Positions 1-7,321 of a stretch of DNA of 64,000 bases are shown here, piece after piece (position 1 is the stretch's first letter; each line of letters starts with the position of its first letter). Source of the stretch: JBAOHV01 sp963714875 (GTDB lineage: Bacteria; Actinomycetota; Acidimicrobiia; Acidimicrobiales; Microtrichaceae); the NCBI GenBank assembly GCA_963714875.1, contig CAVQQI010000011.1:62001-126000 (forward strand), read 5' to 3'. The notes under the pieces were generated by a model that worked only from the letters and a program-made list of their open reading frames with translations, made no database searches and had not been told where the DNA came from. Made by a program: the position numbers and the translations under genes.

Positions 1-848
1 GGTGTCGACACCTCGAAGTCGTCGCACAACGAGGCGTGGCTCGCCTGCATCAACTCGCCGGCAGCCACCATGTCACCCGAGCGGAGCGCGTCGGCGAATG
101 CCGTGACCCGATCGCACTCGGTGCGGACGTGTCGTGCCCGGGCGCGCTCGGTCGGGTCGGGCAATCGGCCGATCGTGGCGAGCGACGCGGCGGGGAGCGG
201 CCCGACAGCCGCCGCCGCCCGCTCGCACTCGGCCCGGCGACGGGCGTAGGCGGAGTCGACCAGCTCTCGCTGCTGACCCGAGTGCACGACCCAGAACCGC
301 GCCCGGTCCGGGACCGCGACCGGCTCCACCCGGAGTGTCGCGAAGTCCATCAGCAGGGCATGTCCCCGCACTCCGGCGGTGATGGCCAGCTGGTCCATGA
401 TCCCGCACGGCACGCCGGTCGCCCGGTGCTCGGCGAGCTGGCAGCGCCGCGCGACCTCGAGGGGCGACCCGTCATCGCCGAGCGCCAGCGCAACCGCGAC
501 CTCGAGCGACGCACTCGAGGACAGTCCGCTGCCCAACGGGAGGTCCGACTCGACGGTGCCGACCATGCCGACCTCGGCCGCCAGCTCCGCAGCGACTCCC
601 GCCACGTACCTGCCCCAGGAGGGTTCGACCTCCGCAGCGGCTGCGACGGGCAGGTCCAGTCCGACAGCACCGGGCACCTGGGCCGAGGACAGCTCGATCC
701 GCCCGCCGCCGAAGGTCGCCGTGATCGTCGTCCCCATCTGCACCGCCATGGGCATCGCGAGGCCGCCCATGTAGTCGGTGTGGTCACCGATGAGGTTCAC
801 CCGCCCGGGCGCCACCGAACGCACCCGGGTGCCGGACCGCAGCACCAT
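1..848 (-). CDS. galK: Galactokinase, partial (C-terminus beyond window edge)
   Basis: This minus-strand frame is open from an ATG at 848 to the window edge, giving about 282 residues of a GHMP kinase. It should phosphorylate galactose to galactose-1-phosphate with ATP (Leloir pathway, cytosol). The galactokinase signature GRVNLIGDHTDY is at residues 15-26. The glycine/serine ATP loop PLGSGLSSSA is near 104-113 and GIMDQ, with the expected catalytic Asp, is near 149-153. The last visible residues, DDFEVST, match the conserved galactokinase segment before the C-terminal domain. The ATG overlaps the galT stop (TGATG), so galT-galK are translationally coupled on the minus strand. The 3' end lies outside the window. 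Confidence 0.9.
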   Translation of the reverse strand, partial: MVLRSGTRVRSVAPGRVNLIGDHTDYMGGLAMPMAVQMGTTITATFGGGRIELSSAQVPGAVGLDLPVAAAAEVEPSWGRYVAGVAAELAAEVGMVGTVESDLPLGSGLSSSASLEVAVALALGDDGSPLEVARRCQLAEHRATGVPCGIMDQLAITAGVRGHALLMDFATLRVEPVAVPDRARFWVVHSGQQRELVDSAYARRRAECERAAAAVGPLPAASLATIGRLPDPTERARARHVRTECDRVTAFADALRSGDMVAAGELMQASHASLCDDFEVST

Positions 849-1717
849 CAGCCGCCGTCCGCAGGTGCCCCGGGACATGCCCGCAGCGCCGCAGCAGCAG
901 ATGCGGGGTCGACCGGGTTGAAGGTGATGCCGCCGCCCAGCTCGGCCGACGCGACGAACCGTTGCACCCCCGGAGCGCGGTACAGCGCCGTGATGTGGAG
1001 GTGCAGGCGTGCGTCGGGCCACTCCTCGCCATCGGTCGGCCGCTGGTGGAACCACATCATGTAGGGCATCGGTGCATCGAACAGTTGGTCGAGGCGTGCG
1101 AGCACGTCGATCAGCAGTCGCGCCAGGCCGTCACGGTCGCAGGCGGGGTCGGTCAGCGCGCCCACGCCGGCGGCATCTGCCAAGCGGAGCTCATAGGGCC
1201 ACGCCGCCGCCTCGGGCACCCACGCGGTCCATGCCCCGGCGGTGGCGACGACCAACTCGGTCCGTAGGTGCTCGACGTCGAGCACCCCGTCCACGAGCTC
1301 CCGCAGCGGCTCGGGGGGCACCGATGCGTAGGCGTAGATCTGGCCGTGCGGGTGGGCGATCGTGGCGCCGACCTCCGGGCCGCGGTTCTCGAACACCAGG
1401 ACGTAGTCGACGTCGTCGCGTGCGCCGAGCGCGGCCGTCCGCTCGGCCCACAGGTCCACGACGCGGCGGGCTCCGGCGTCTCCGAGCGTCCAGAACTCCG
1501 CGTCGTGCTCGGGTGTGTACAGCACCATCTCGCAGCGGTCGTCGGGCATCGCCGGCCAGCGGTTCACGAACCACCGGACGTCGTAGTCCTCGGGCGCTTC
1601 GAGACCGCCGGGGCAGAAGGGGCACTGCCCGGCGGGCAGGTTGGGCCGCTTCTGCCGGGACCCGACGATGACCGAGGGCCTGCGGGTGAGCTCGTCCATC
1701 CGCTGGTCCATCTCCAC
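848..1717 (-). CDS. galT: Galactose-1-phosphate uridylyltransferase
   Basis: The 289-residue product should transfer UMP from UDP-glucose to galactose-1-phosphate, the step after galK. The active-site HPHGQIYAY motif lies mid-protein. An N-terminal CPFCPG pair and a later HLHITALYR segment match the zinc and nucleotide-binding elements of GalT. It is shorter than the roughly 330-350 residues usual for the family. The start is uncertain: GTG at 1717 or in-frame ATGs at 1711 and 1699 all precede the first conserved segment. The gene reads away from the dehydrogenase at 1805 and overlaps the galK start. No galE is seen in this window. Confidence 0.9.
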   Translation of the reverse strand: MEMDQRMDELTRRPSVIVGSRQKRPNLPAGQCPFCPGGLEAPEDYDVRWFVNRWPAMPDDRCEMVLYTPEHDAEFWTLGDAGARRVVDLWAERTAALGARDDVDYVLVFENRGPEVGATIAHPHGQIYAYASVPPEPLRELVDGVLDVEHLRTELVVATAGAWTAWVPEAAAWPYELRLADAAGVGALTDPACDRDGLARLLIDVLARLDQLFDAPMPYMMWFHQRPTDGEEWPDARLHLHITALYRAPGVQRFVASAELGGGITFNPVDPASAAAALRACPGAPADGG

Positions 1718-1791
1718 CGCTGTGGCCCCCTCCGTGGTCGAACCCGGGCCTGGCAGCGCCGGTCAGCGGCGACGCTAGCGGTCGTGCCAGC

Positions 1792-1804
1792 TACCCTGCG
1801 CGGC
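1792..1804 (+). promoter_or_regulatory. Leaderless-type promoter (-10 TACCCT)
   Basis: TACCCT at 1792-1797 sits 7 nt before the GTG at 1805, and no Shine-Dalgarno sequence is visible. This matches the TANNNT, leaderless arrangement known in actinobacteria. The transcription start is inferred. Confidence 0.5.
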
Positions 1805-2857
1805 GTGACGGTCCGAGTCGGCTTCCTGGGTGCCGGGTTCATCGCCCGCTACCACGCGATGCAGCTCCGGTTGGCCACGGTGTCCCAGGAGATCGTGGCG
1901 GTGTACGACCCCGACCGGGAGCGGGCTGTCGAGTTCTGCGCCGCCGAGGGCGGGGAACCGGTCGACGACGTCGCCGCGGTGATCGACGGCTCCGACGCCG
2001 TGTTCGTCTGCACCTGGACCGCCGCCCACCTCGAAGGGGTCCGACAGGTCGCCGCGGCAGGCCTGCCGGTGTTCTGCGAGAAGCCGCTGTCGACCGACCT
2101 GGCCGGTGCGTGCCGGCTGGCTGAGGCGGTCGAGGTCGCCGACGTGGTCAATGCCGTCGGCCTGGTGCTGCGCTCGTCGCCGGCACTGCTGGCGATGCGG
2201 GAGATGCTCGCCGACCCTGCCGTCGGTCGTGTCATGAACGTGGTGTTCCGCGACGACCAGTTCCTGCCGACACAGGGCATGTACGCGTCGACGTGGCGCG
2301 GGGACCGGACCCTCGCCGGTTCGGGCGCGCTGCTCGAGCACTCGATCCACGACCTCGACATCCTCGAGTGGCTGCTCGGGCCGATCTCGTCGCTCGGTGC
2401 GCAGCAGTCCTTCTTCCACGCGCTCGACGGGATCGAGGACTCGGTGACGGTGCTGTTCCGCTTCGCCAGTGGGGCGACGGGCAGCCTCAGCTCGGTCTGG
2501 CACGAGGTGACGAGCCGACCGAGCCAACGTCGCATCGAGGTGTTCTGCGAGCACGCGCTGCTCACGCTCGAGGGCGAGTTCTTCGGCCCCCTGCGATGCC
2601 AACGCAGCGAGGGGGAGCAGGTCCTGGAGGGCGACGGGCTGATGGCGTGGCTGGCCCGCCGCGGCGTGGGGACGACGAGCGCCGAACAGGACTTCCTGGT
2701 CGAGGTCGAGCGCCGGCGCGACGGTGGGGCTCCCCGACGGGTTCGGCCCGACGTGCACGATGCGGTGCGGGCCCACGAGCTGGTCGAGGCGGCGTACCGT
2801 TCCGCGGCGGCCGGGGGTGCACCGATCCCCGTGACTCCCGCAGGCACAGCGACCTGA
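1805..2857 (+). CDS. Gfo/Idh/MocA-family NAD(P)-dependent sugar dehydrogenase
   Basis: A 350-residue oxidoreductase with an N-terminal Rossmann fold: the dinucleotide-binding GFLGAGFIARYH is at residues 5-16. The family EKPLS motif (catalytic-lysine region) is near residue 94, followed by the alpha/beta C-terminal domain. The GALLEHSIHDLD segment near 178-189 carries the conserved DxxxH-like positions. It most likely oxidises or epimerises a sugar, inositol or amino-sugar derivative; the substrate cannot be read from sequence. The GTG start at 1805 follows a TANNNT element and begins exactly at the Rossmann strand, although the frame is open upstream. Its stop overlaps the nagA start (TGATG), suggesting a joint role in amino-sugar catabolism. 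Confidence 0.85.
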   Translation: MTVRVGFLGAGFIARYHAMQLRLATVSQEIVAVYDPDRERAVEFCAAEGGEPVDDVAAVIDGSDAVFVCTWTAAHLEGVRQVAAAGLPVFCEKPLSTDLAGACRLAEAVEVADVVNAVGLVLRSSPALLAMREMLADPAVGRVMNVVFRDDQFLPTQGMYASTWRGDRTLAGSGALLEHSIHDLDILEWLLGPISSLGAQQSFFHALDGIEDSVTVLFRFASGATGSLSSVWHEVTSRPSQRRIEVFCEHALLTLEGEFFGPLRCQRSEGEQVLEGDGLMAWLARRGVGTTSAEQDFLVEVERRRDGGAPRRVRPDVHDAVRAHELVEAAYRSAAAGGAPIPVTPAGTAT

Positions 2858-3933
2858 TGCGACTGGGTGTGGCCGGCGCGCTGGTCGACGGTGAGCTGCT
2901 GGCCGGCGACGTGGAGGTCGACTCGCTGGGGACCGTCGTCGAGGTCGGCATCGGGGCGGGCGACGGGTCGCTGCTGGCGGTGCCGGGCCTGGTCGACCTG
3001 CAGATCAACGGTGCGGCCGGGGTCGACCTGCGGGTGGCCGAGCGCGACGGCTACCAGATCGCAGCGACGGCGCTCGCCGGTCGGGGTGCGACCGCAGTGC
3101 AGCCGACGTTCCACTCCCAGCCCCTCGATGCGCACCTCGACTCGCTGCGACGCCTGGCCGTGGTGCTGCAGGACCCTCCGCCCGGGTGTCGCATCCTGCC
3201 GGCGCACCTCGAGGGCCCCTTCCTGTCGCCGCGCCGGCGAGGCGCACATCAGCTGCAGCATCTGCTCGCACCGGACCTCGGGGTGCTCCGGCGGCTGCTC
3301 GCCGCGGGTCCGGTCGGGATGGTGACCGTGGCGCCGGAACTCGACGGTGCCGAGAGGTTGATCCGCGAGCTGGTCTCGGCGGGCGTCGTGGTGGGAATCG
3401 GCCACACCGACGCCACCGCGGAGCAGGTGCGCCGTGGCGTCGATGCCGGCGCCCGCCACGTGACCCACGCCTGGAACGCCCAACGCCCCATCTCGGCGCG
3501 CGATCCCGGACCCGTCGGGGTGGCGCTGTCCGAGCCGTTGCTCACCGTGGGGCTCATCGCCGACCTGGTGCACGTCGCTGCCGAGGTGGTCGCGCTGACC
3601 GCCGCAGCGGCGTCCGGTCGGCTGGCGGCCACCACCGACTCGGTGGCGCTCGTCCATGACGCGCCCGAGCGCCACACGGGTGCGGCGCCGATGACGGCGG
3701 AGGGAGCACTCGCCGGGGGTGTGGCCACCCCCGACGAGTGTGTTCGCAACCTCGTGTCGGTGGGGATGTCGCTCGCTGCAGCGGTCGATGCGTGCGGTGG
3801 CGCCCAGCGCCGACTGCTGGGCCTACCGGCGGTGGACCTGCTGCCGGGGCAGCCGGCCGAGGTGCTCGTGCTCTCCGACGACCTGCTGCCGGTTCGCACG
3901 GTGATCGGCACCCAGGTGTTCGAGCCTGTTTGA
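2857..3933 (+). CDS. nagA: N-acetylglucosamine-6-phosphate deacetylase
   Basis: A 358-residue amidohydrolase-superfamily enzyme that should remove the acetyl group from GlcNAc-6-phosphate, feeding amino sugars and recycled cell wall into glycolysis. Visible family motifs are GLVDLQINGA near the N-terminus, HLEGPFLSPRRRGAH (metal-ligand Glu), GIGHTDA and HVTHAWNA (metal-ligand His residues), and ATTDS with the catalytic Asp. The usual LFNAM is WNAQ here and DGxH is DLVH, so it is a divergent member. The ATG at 2857 overlaps the upstream dehydrogenase stop, so the two are coupled. No nagB is adjacent. Confidence 0.85.
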   Translation: MRLGVAGALVDGELLAGDVEVDSLGTVVEVGIGAGDGSLLAVPGLVDLQINGAAGVDLRVAERDGYQIAATALAGRGATAVQPTFHSQPLDAHLDSLRRLAVVLQDPPPGCRILPAHLEGPFLSPRRRGAHQLQHLLAPDLGVLRRLLAAGPVGMVTVAPELDGAERLIRELVSAGVVVGIGHTDATAEQVRRGVDAGARHVTHAWNAQRPISARDPGPVGVALSEPLLTVGLIADLVHVAAEVVALTAAAASGRLAATTDSVALVHDAPERHTGAAPMTAEGALAGGVATPDECVRNLVSVGMSLAAAVDACGGAQRRLLGLPAVDLLPGQPAEVLVLSDDLLPVRTVIGTQVFEPV

Positions 3934-3964
3934 CCGGTCGCCCGAGTGGGGGAACACTGCCCCG
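3930..3964 (+). promoter_or_regulatory. Promoter TTGACC-N17-AACACT, leaderless-type
   Basis: TTGACC at 3930-3935 overlaps the nagA stop. It is separated by 17 nt from AACACT (3953-3958), which lies 6 nt before the ATG at 3965. The -35 match is the best in the window; the -10 is imperfect. Confidence 0.5.
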
Positions 3965-4864
3965 ATGCCGACGACGACGGTCAACGAGCTCTCGATCTAC
4001 TTCGACACCTTCGGTGATCCCGAGCACGAGACGGTGCTGCTGGTCTCGGGCCTGGGCGCGCAGTGCATCGGGTACCACGACCAGCTGTGCGAACTGATCG
4101 CCGCGGGCGGTCGTCACGTGGTGCGCTACGACAACCGCGACGTCGGGCTCTCCACGCACCTCGACGGTGCCCCGTCGGACCCGTTGGGCGCCTTCGCGTC
4201 GCTCGCCGCGGGCGAGCCGATCGACGCCGCCTACGGGCTGTCGGACATGGCGGCGGACGGCATCGGCCTGCTCGACCGCCTGGACATCGGGTCGGCACAC
4301 GTCCTGGGTGCGTCGATGGGCGGGATGATCGCCCAGACGATGGCCATCGAGCATCCCGGTCGTGTCCGTACGCTCACCTCGGTGTACTCCACGACGGGCG
4401 AGCCCGAGTTCGGCACACCCGACCCCGATGCGCTCACCTCGATCCTCGCCACGATGACACCCCAGGACACCCGCGAGGGGCGGGTGGACGCTGCAGTGGC
4501 GCTGGCTCGCATCATCGGCAGCCCTGAGGTGTTCGACGAGGCCGAGGCCCGTGCCCTGGCTGCTGCGCTGGTGGACCGCTCCTATGACCCCGAGGGCACC
4601 TCACGGCAGATGGTGGCGATCCTCGCATCGGGTTCGCGCTCCGAGGGTCTGGCCGAGCTGTCCGTGCCGACGATGGTGCTGCACGGTGACCGCGATCCGC
4701 TGGTGAACGTCTCCGGGGGTCGCCGCACCGCAGAGCTCGTTCCCGGCGCCGAGCTGCGCATCCTCGCCGGCATGGGACACGACATGCCGCCGAGCTACTG
4801 GGACCGGATCGTCGGAGGACTCCACCACATCACGACCACGGACACGATCACGAGGGATGCATGA
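3965..4864 (+). CDS. Alpha/beta-hydrolase
   Basis: A 299-residue alpha/beta-hydrolase fold protein. The oxyanion and nucleophile elbow is GASMGG near residues 117-122. The acid is in HGDRDPLV near 237-244 and the catalytic His in GMGHDMP near 268-274, so the Ser-Asp-His triad is complete. It resembles the family of small esterases and lipid or aromatic-ester hydrolases common in actinobacteria; the substrate is unknown. Its last codons overlap the start of the acyl-CoA racemase (ATGA arrangement), so the two are probably co-expressed and may both act in lipid or sterol side-chain breakdown. That link is inference from adjacency. Confidence 0.8.
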   Translation: MPTTTVNELSIYFDTFGDPEHETVLLVSGLGAQCIGYHDQLCELIAAGGRHVVRYDNRDVGLSTHLDGAPSDPLGAFASLAAGEPIDAAYGLSDMAADGIGLLDRLDIGSAHVLGASMGGMIAQTMAIEHPGRVRTLTSVYSTTGEPEFGTPDPDALTSILATMTPQDTREGRVDAAVALARIIGSPEVFDEAEARALAAALVDRSYDPEGTSRQMVAILASGSRSEGLAELSVPTMVLHGDRDPLVNVSGGRRTAELVPGAELRILAGMGHDMPPSYWDRIVGGLHHITTTDTITRDA

Positions 4865-6027
4865 TGGGACCACTGCAGGGACTGAAGATCATCGAGGTCG
4901 CCGGCATCGGACCGGGCCCGTATGCAGCGATGATGCTGTCGGACATGGGTGCCGACGTCATCCGGGTCGACCGGTCGGCGAACGCGATGGGCGGCAACCC
5001 CGATGATCCGCCGAAGGACATCTTCAACCGTGGACGCCGCTCGATCGCGCTCGATCTGAAGTCGCCCGACGGCGTCGCGACACTGCTGGAACTGGTCGAG
5101 CAGGCCGACGCCTTGATCGAGGGATTCCGGCCCGGCGTGGCGGAACGTCTCGGCTTCGGTCCTGAGGTCTGTGCGCAACGCAACCCACGGCTGGTGTTCG
5201 GTCGCATGACGGGGTGGGGTCAGGAGGGTCCGTACGCGACCACGGCCGGCCACGACATCAACTACATCGCCCTGGCCGGCGTGCTGGCGCATCTGGGCCG
5301 CGAGGGCGAGAAGCCGACACCGCCGATCAACCTGGTGGGCGACTTCGGCGGCGGCGGCATGCTGTTGGCCTTCGGTGTGGTGTGCGCGCTGCTGGAGGCC
5401 CGGGGTTCCGGCGTCGGACAGGTGGTCGACGCAGCGATGGTCGACGGTTCCGCATCCCTCATGACGATGGTGTGGGGCTTCAAGCACATGGGGATCTGGG
5501 GCGACGAGCGCGGCACCAACATGTTGGACACCGCCGCGCACTTCTACGACACCTACGAGTGCTCCGACGGTCGGTTCGTCTCCATCGGCTCGATCGAGCC
5601 GCAGTTCTACGCGGAGCTGCTCGAACACACCGGGCTCGCGTCACGCTACGAGGAGCGTGACCAGGAGCTGCCCCACCAGATGGACCGCGACCGATGGCCC
5701 GAGCTGAAGGCCGACCTCACCGAGATCTTCGCCACGAAGACCCGCGACGAGTGGTGCTCGATCATGGAGGGCACCGACATCTGCTTCGCTCCGGTGCTGA
5801 CCATGGACGAGGCGGCACAGCATCCCCACAACGTGGAGCGCAACACGTTCATCGATGTCGCCGGGCTCACCCAACCTGCTCCTGCGCCACGCTTCGACCG
5901 CACCGTCGCCACGGTGCAGCGGCCACCGGCGTTCACGGGTCAGCACACCGACGAGGTGCTGGCGGAGTGGCTCGGCGCAGATGCGGAGCGCATCGCGGCG
6001 ATGCGGGAGCGCGGCACCGTCGCCTGA
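4861..6027 (+). CDS. mcr: CaiB/BaiF CoA-transferase family protein, probable alpha-methylacyl-CoA racemase
   Basis: A 388-residue class III CoA-transferase-fold protein. The CoA-binding N-terminus (GLKIIEVAGIGPGPYAAM) and FNRGRRSIALDLK are typical. GHDINYIALAG near 126-136 and NLVGDFGGGGM near 152-162 match the His and Asp catalytic positions of alpha-methylacyl-CoA racemase, rather than the Asp of formyl- or carnitine-CoA transferases. It should interconvert (2R)- and (2S)-methyl-branched acyl-CoA esters so that beta-oxidation can proceed. It overlaps the hydrolase at 3965 by 4 nt. The second ATG at 4864 is an alternative start. Confidence 0.85.
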   Translation: MMGPLQGLKIIEVAGIGPGPYAAMMLSDMGADVIRVDRSANAMGGNPDDPPKDIFNRGRRSIALDLKSPDGVATLLELVEQADALIEGFRPGVAERLGFGPEVCAQRNPRLVFGRMTGWGQEGPYATTAGHDINYIALAGVLAHLGREGEKPTPPINLVGDFGGGGMLLAFGVVCALLEARGSGVGQVVDAAMVDGSASLMTMVWGFKHMGIWGDERGTNMLDTAAHFYDTYECSDGRFVSIGSIEPQFYAELLEHTGLASRYEERDQELPHQMDRDRWPELKADLTEIFATKTRDEWCSIMEGTDICFAPVLTMDEAAQHPHNVERNTFIDVAGLTQPAPAPRFDRTVATVQRPPAFTGQHTDEVLAEWLGADAERIAAMRERGTVA

Positions 6028-6072
6028 GCAGCTGAGCGCTGGGTGCTGGGCATCCCGGGGACCGACGGCGGG

Positions 6073-6086
6073 TAGGTTGCACGATC
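6073..6086 (+). promoter_or_regulatory. Leaderless-type promoter (-10 TAGGTT)
   Basis: TAGGTT at 6073-6078 lies 8 nt before the GTG at 6087, with no ribosome binding site between. No good -35 is seen. Confidence 0.45.
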
Positions 6087-6908
6087 GTGACGACGATCGT
6101 GTCCTTCCACGCCCACCCCGACGACGAATCCATCGGCACCGGCGGCACCCTGGCCCGTGCCGCCGCCGCCGGACACCGTGTGGTGCTGGTGGTGGCCACT
6201 CGCGGAGAACGCGGTGAACCGACACCGGGCGTGCTCGGCGACGGCGAGATGCTCTGGGAGCGACGCATCGTCGAGACCTTCGAGTCCGCCCGGATCCTCG
6301 GGGTGCAGCGCGTCGAGTTCCTCGGGTACGTCGACTCGGGGATGATGGGGGAGCCGTCCAACGACTTCCCCTACTGCTTCTGGCAGGCCGACGTGGAGCT
6401 GGCGGCCTCCAGGCTCGCGGCGATCCTGACCGAGGAGGACGCCGACATCCTGACGGTGTACGACGACAACGGGGGCTACGGGCACCCGGACCACATCCAG
6501 GTCCACCGAGTGGGTCTGCGTGCAGCACAGCTGGCGGGGACTCCCGACGTCTTCCAGGGAACGATGAACTCCGACCACATCCGCCGCACCATCGAAGCGG
6601 TCCGCGCCCAGATGGCGGCCGACGGGGTCGAGGCGCCCGATGGCGCGCCGGATGTCGACGAGGTCGATCGCAGCGGCTTCGGCAAGCCCGAGGTCGAGCT
6701 GACCCACGCGGTCGACGTCGCCGACCTGATCGAGGTCAAACGTGCGTCGATGGTCGCCCATGAGAGCCAGATCGCCGCGGACTCGTGGTTCCTGACGATG
6801 GCCGACGACGCGTTCGCCGCGGCGTTCGGCACGGAGTGGTTCATCCACACCGGTCACCCGAGGGCCGAGGGCGAGGCGTTCGGGACCAGTCTCTGGACCG
6901 CCGGGTGA
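6087..6908 (+). CDS. PIG-L/LmbE-family N-acetylglucosaminyl deacetylase-like protein
   Basis: A 273-residue zinc-dependent deacetylase of the PIG-L/LmbE fold. The metal-binding AHPDDESIG is at residues 9-17 and the third ligand is in GYGHPDHIQVH near 129-139. Actinobacterial relatives include MshB (mycothiol biosynthesis) and Mca (mycothiol-conjugate amidase). The length and motif order fit, but the sequence alone does not separate these from other GlcNAc deacetylases. I leave the symbol empty because no other mycothiol gene is in the window. The GTG start follows a leaderless-type promoter, and the small membrane-protein gene downstream overlaps the stop. Confidence 0.8.
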   Translation: MTTIVSFHAHPDDESIGTGGTLARAAAAGHRVVLVVATRGERGEPTPGVLGDGEMLWERRIVETFESARILGVQRVEFLGYVDSGMMGEPSNDFPYCFWQADVELAASRLAAILTEEDADILTVYDDNGGYGHPDHIQVHRVGLRAAQLAGTPDVFQGTMNSDHIRRTIEAVRAQMAADGVEAPDGAPDVDEVDRSGFGKPEVELTHAVDVADLIEVKRASMVAHESQIAADSWFLTMADDAFAAAFGTEWFIHTGHPRAEGEAFGTSLWTAG

Positions 6909-7261
6909 TCCTGGACCTCCACGACCAGTGGTCCTGGGTCGTGGTCATCGGCAACGGACTGGCGGGTGCGTGGTGCCTGGGCGCGCACTGGGTGCCCGGC
7001 CTTCGGGTGAAGGGCATGTGGGCAGCAGTGGTCGTGGTCCAGGTCACGATCTTCGTGCAGGTCGCACTCGGTGTGTACCTCGTGGCCGTGGAGGGCATCG
7101 AGGCGCCCGGCATCCACATGTTCTACGGCTTCATCTCGTTGGTGACCGTCGGGATCCTCTACGCCTATCGGAGCCAGCTACGCGCCCAGACCTACCTGCT
7201 CTACGGCTACGGGGGTCTGTTCCTGATGGGTCTCGGAATCCGGGCGATGTTCCTGGCCTGA
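6905..7261 (+). CDS. Small integral membrane protein, function unknown
   Basis: A 118-residue protein starting at a GTG that overlaps the deacetylase stop (GTGA), so it is translationally coupled to it. It has about four hydrophobic segments, near residues 9-27, 38-62, 69-86 and 96-115, separated by short basic loops (RVKG; RSQLRAQ), consistent with a four-helix inner-membrane protein. I recognise no family motif. The frame is open farther upstream, but the coupled GTG is the natural start. A strong hairpin follows the stop. It might partner the deacetylase at the membrane; only position supports that. Confidence 0.65.
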   Translation: MILDLHDQWSWVVVIGNGLAGAWCLGAHWVPGLRVKGMWAAVVVVQVTIFVQVALGVYLVAVEGIEAPGIHMFYGFISLVTVGILYAYRSQLRAQTYLLYGYGGLFLMGLGIRAMFLA

Positions 7262-7266
7262 GCGCG

Positions 7267-7300
7267 ACGAGGGGCGGGGCCGTCCGGCCCCGCCCCTCGT
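7267..7300. terminator. Bidirectional terminator hairpin
   Basis: A perfect 15-bp GC-rich stem (7267-7281 with 7286-7300) and a GTCC loop lie between convergent genes. There is no clear U-run on the plus strand, so it may act as a bidirectional stem-loop terminator or simply a 3' barrier. Confidence 0.75.
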
Positions 7301-7321
7301 GCACACCGCCGTCGGGGCTGC

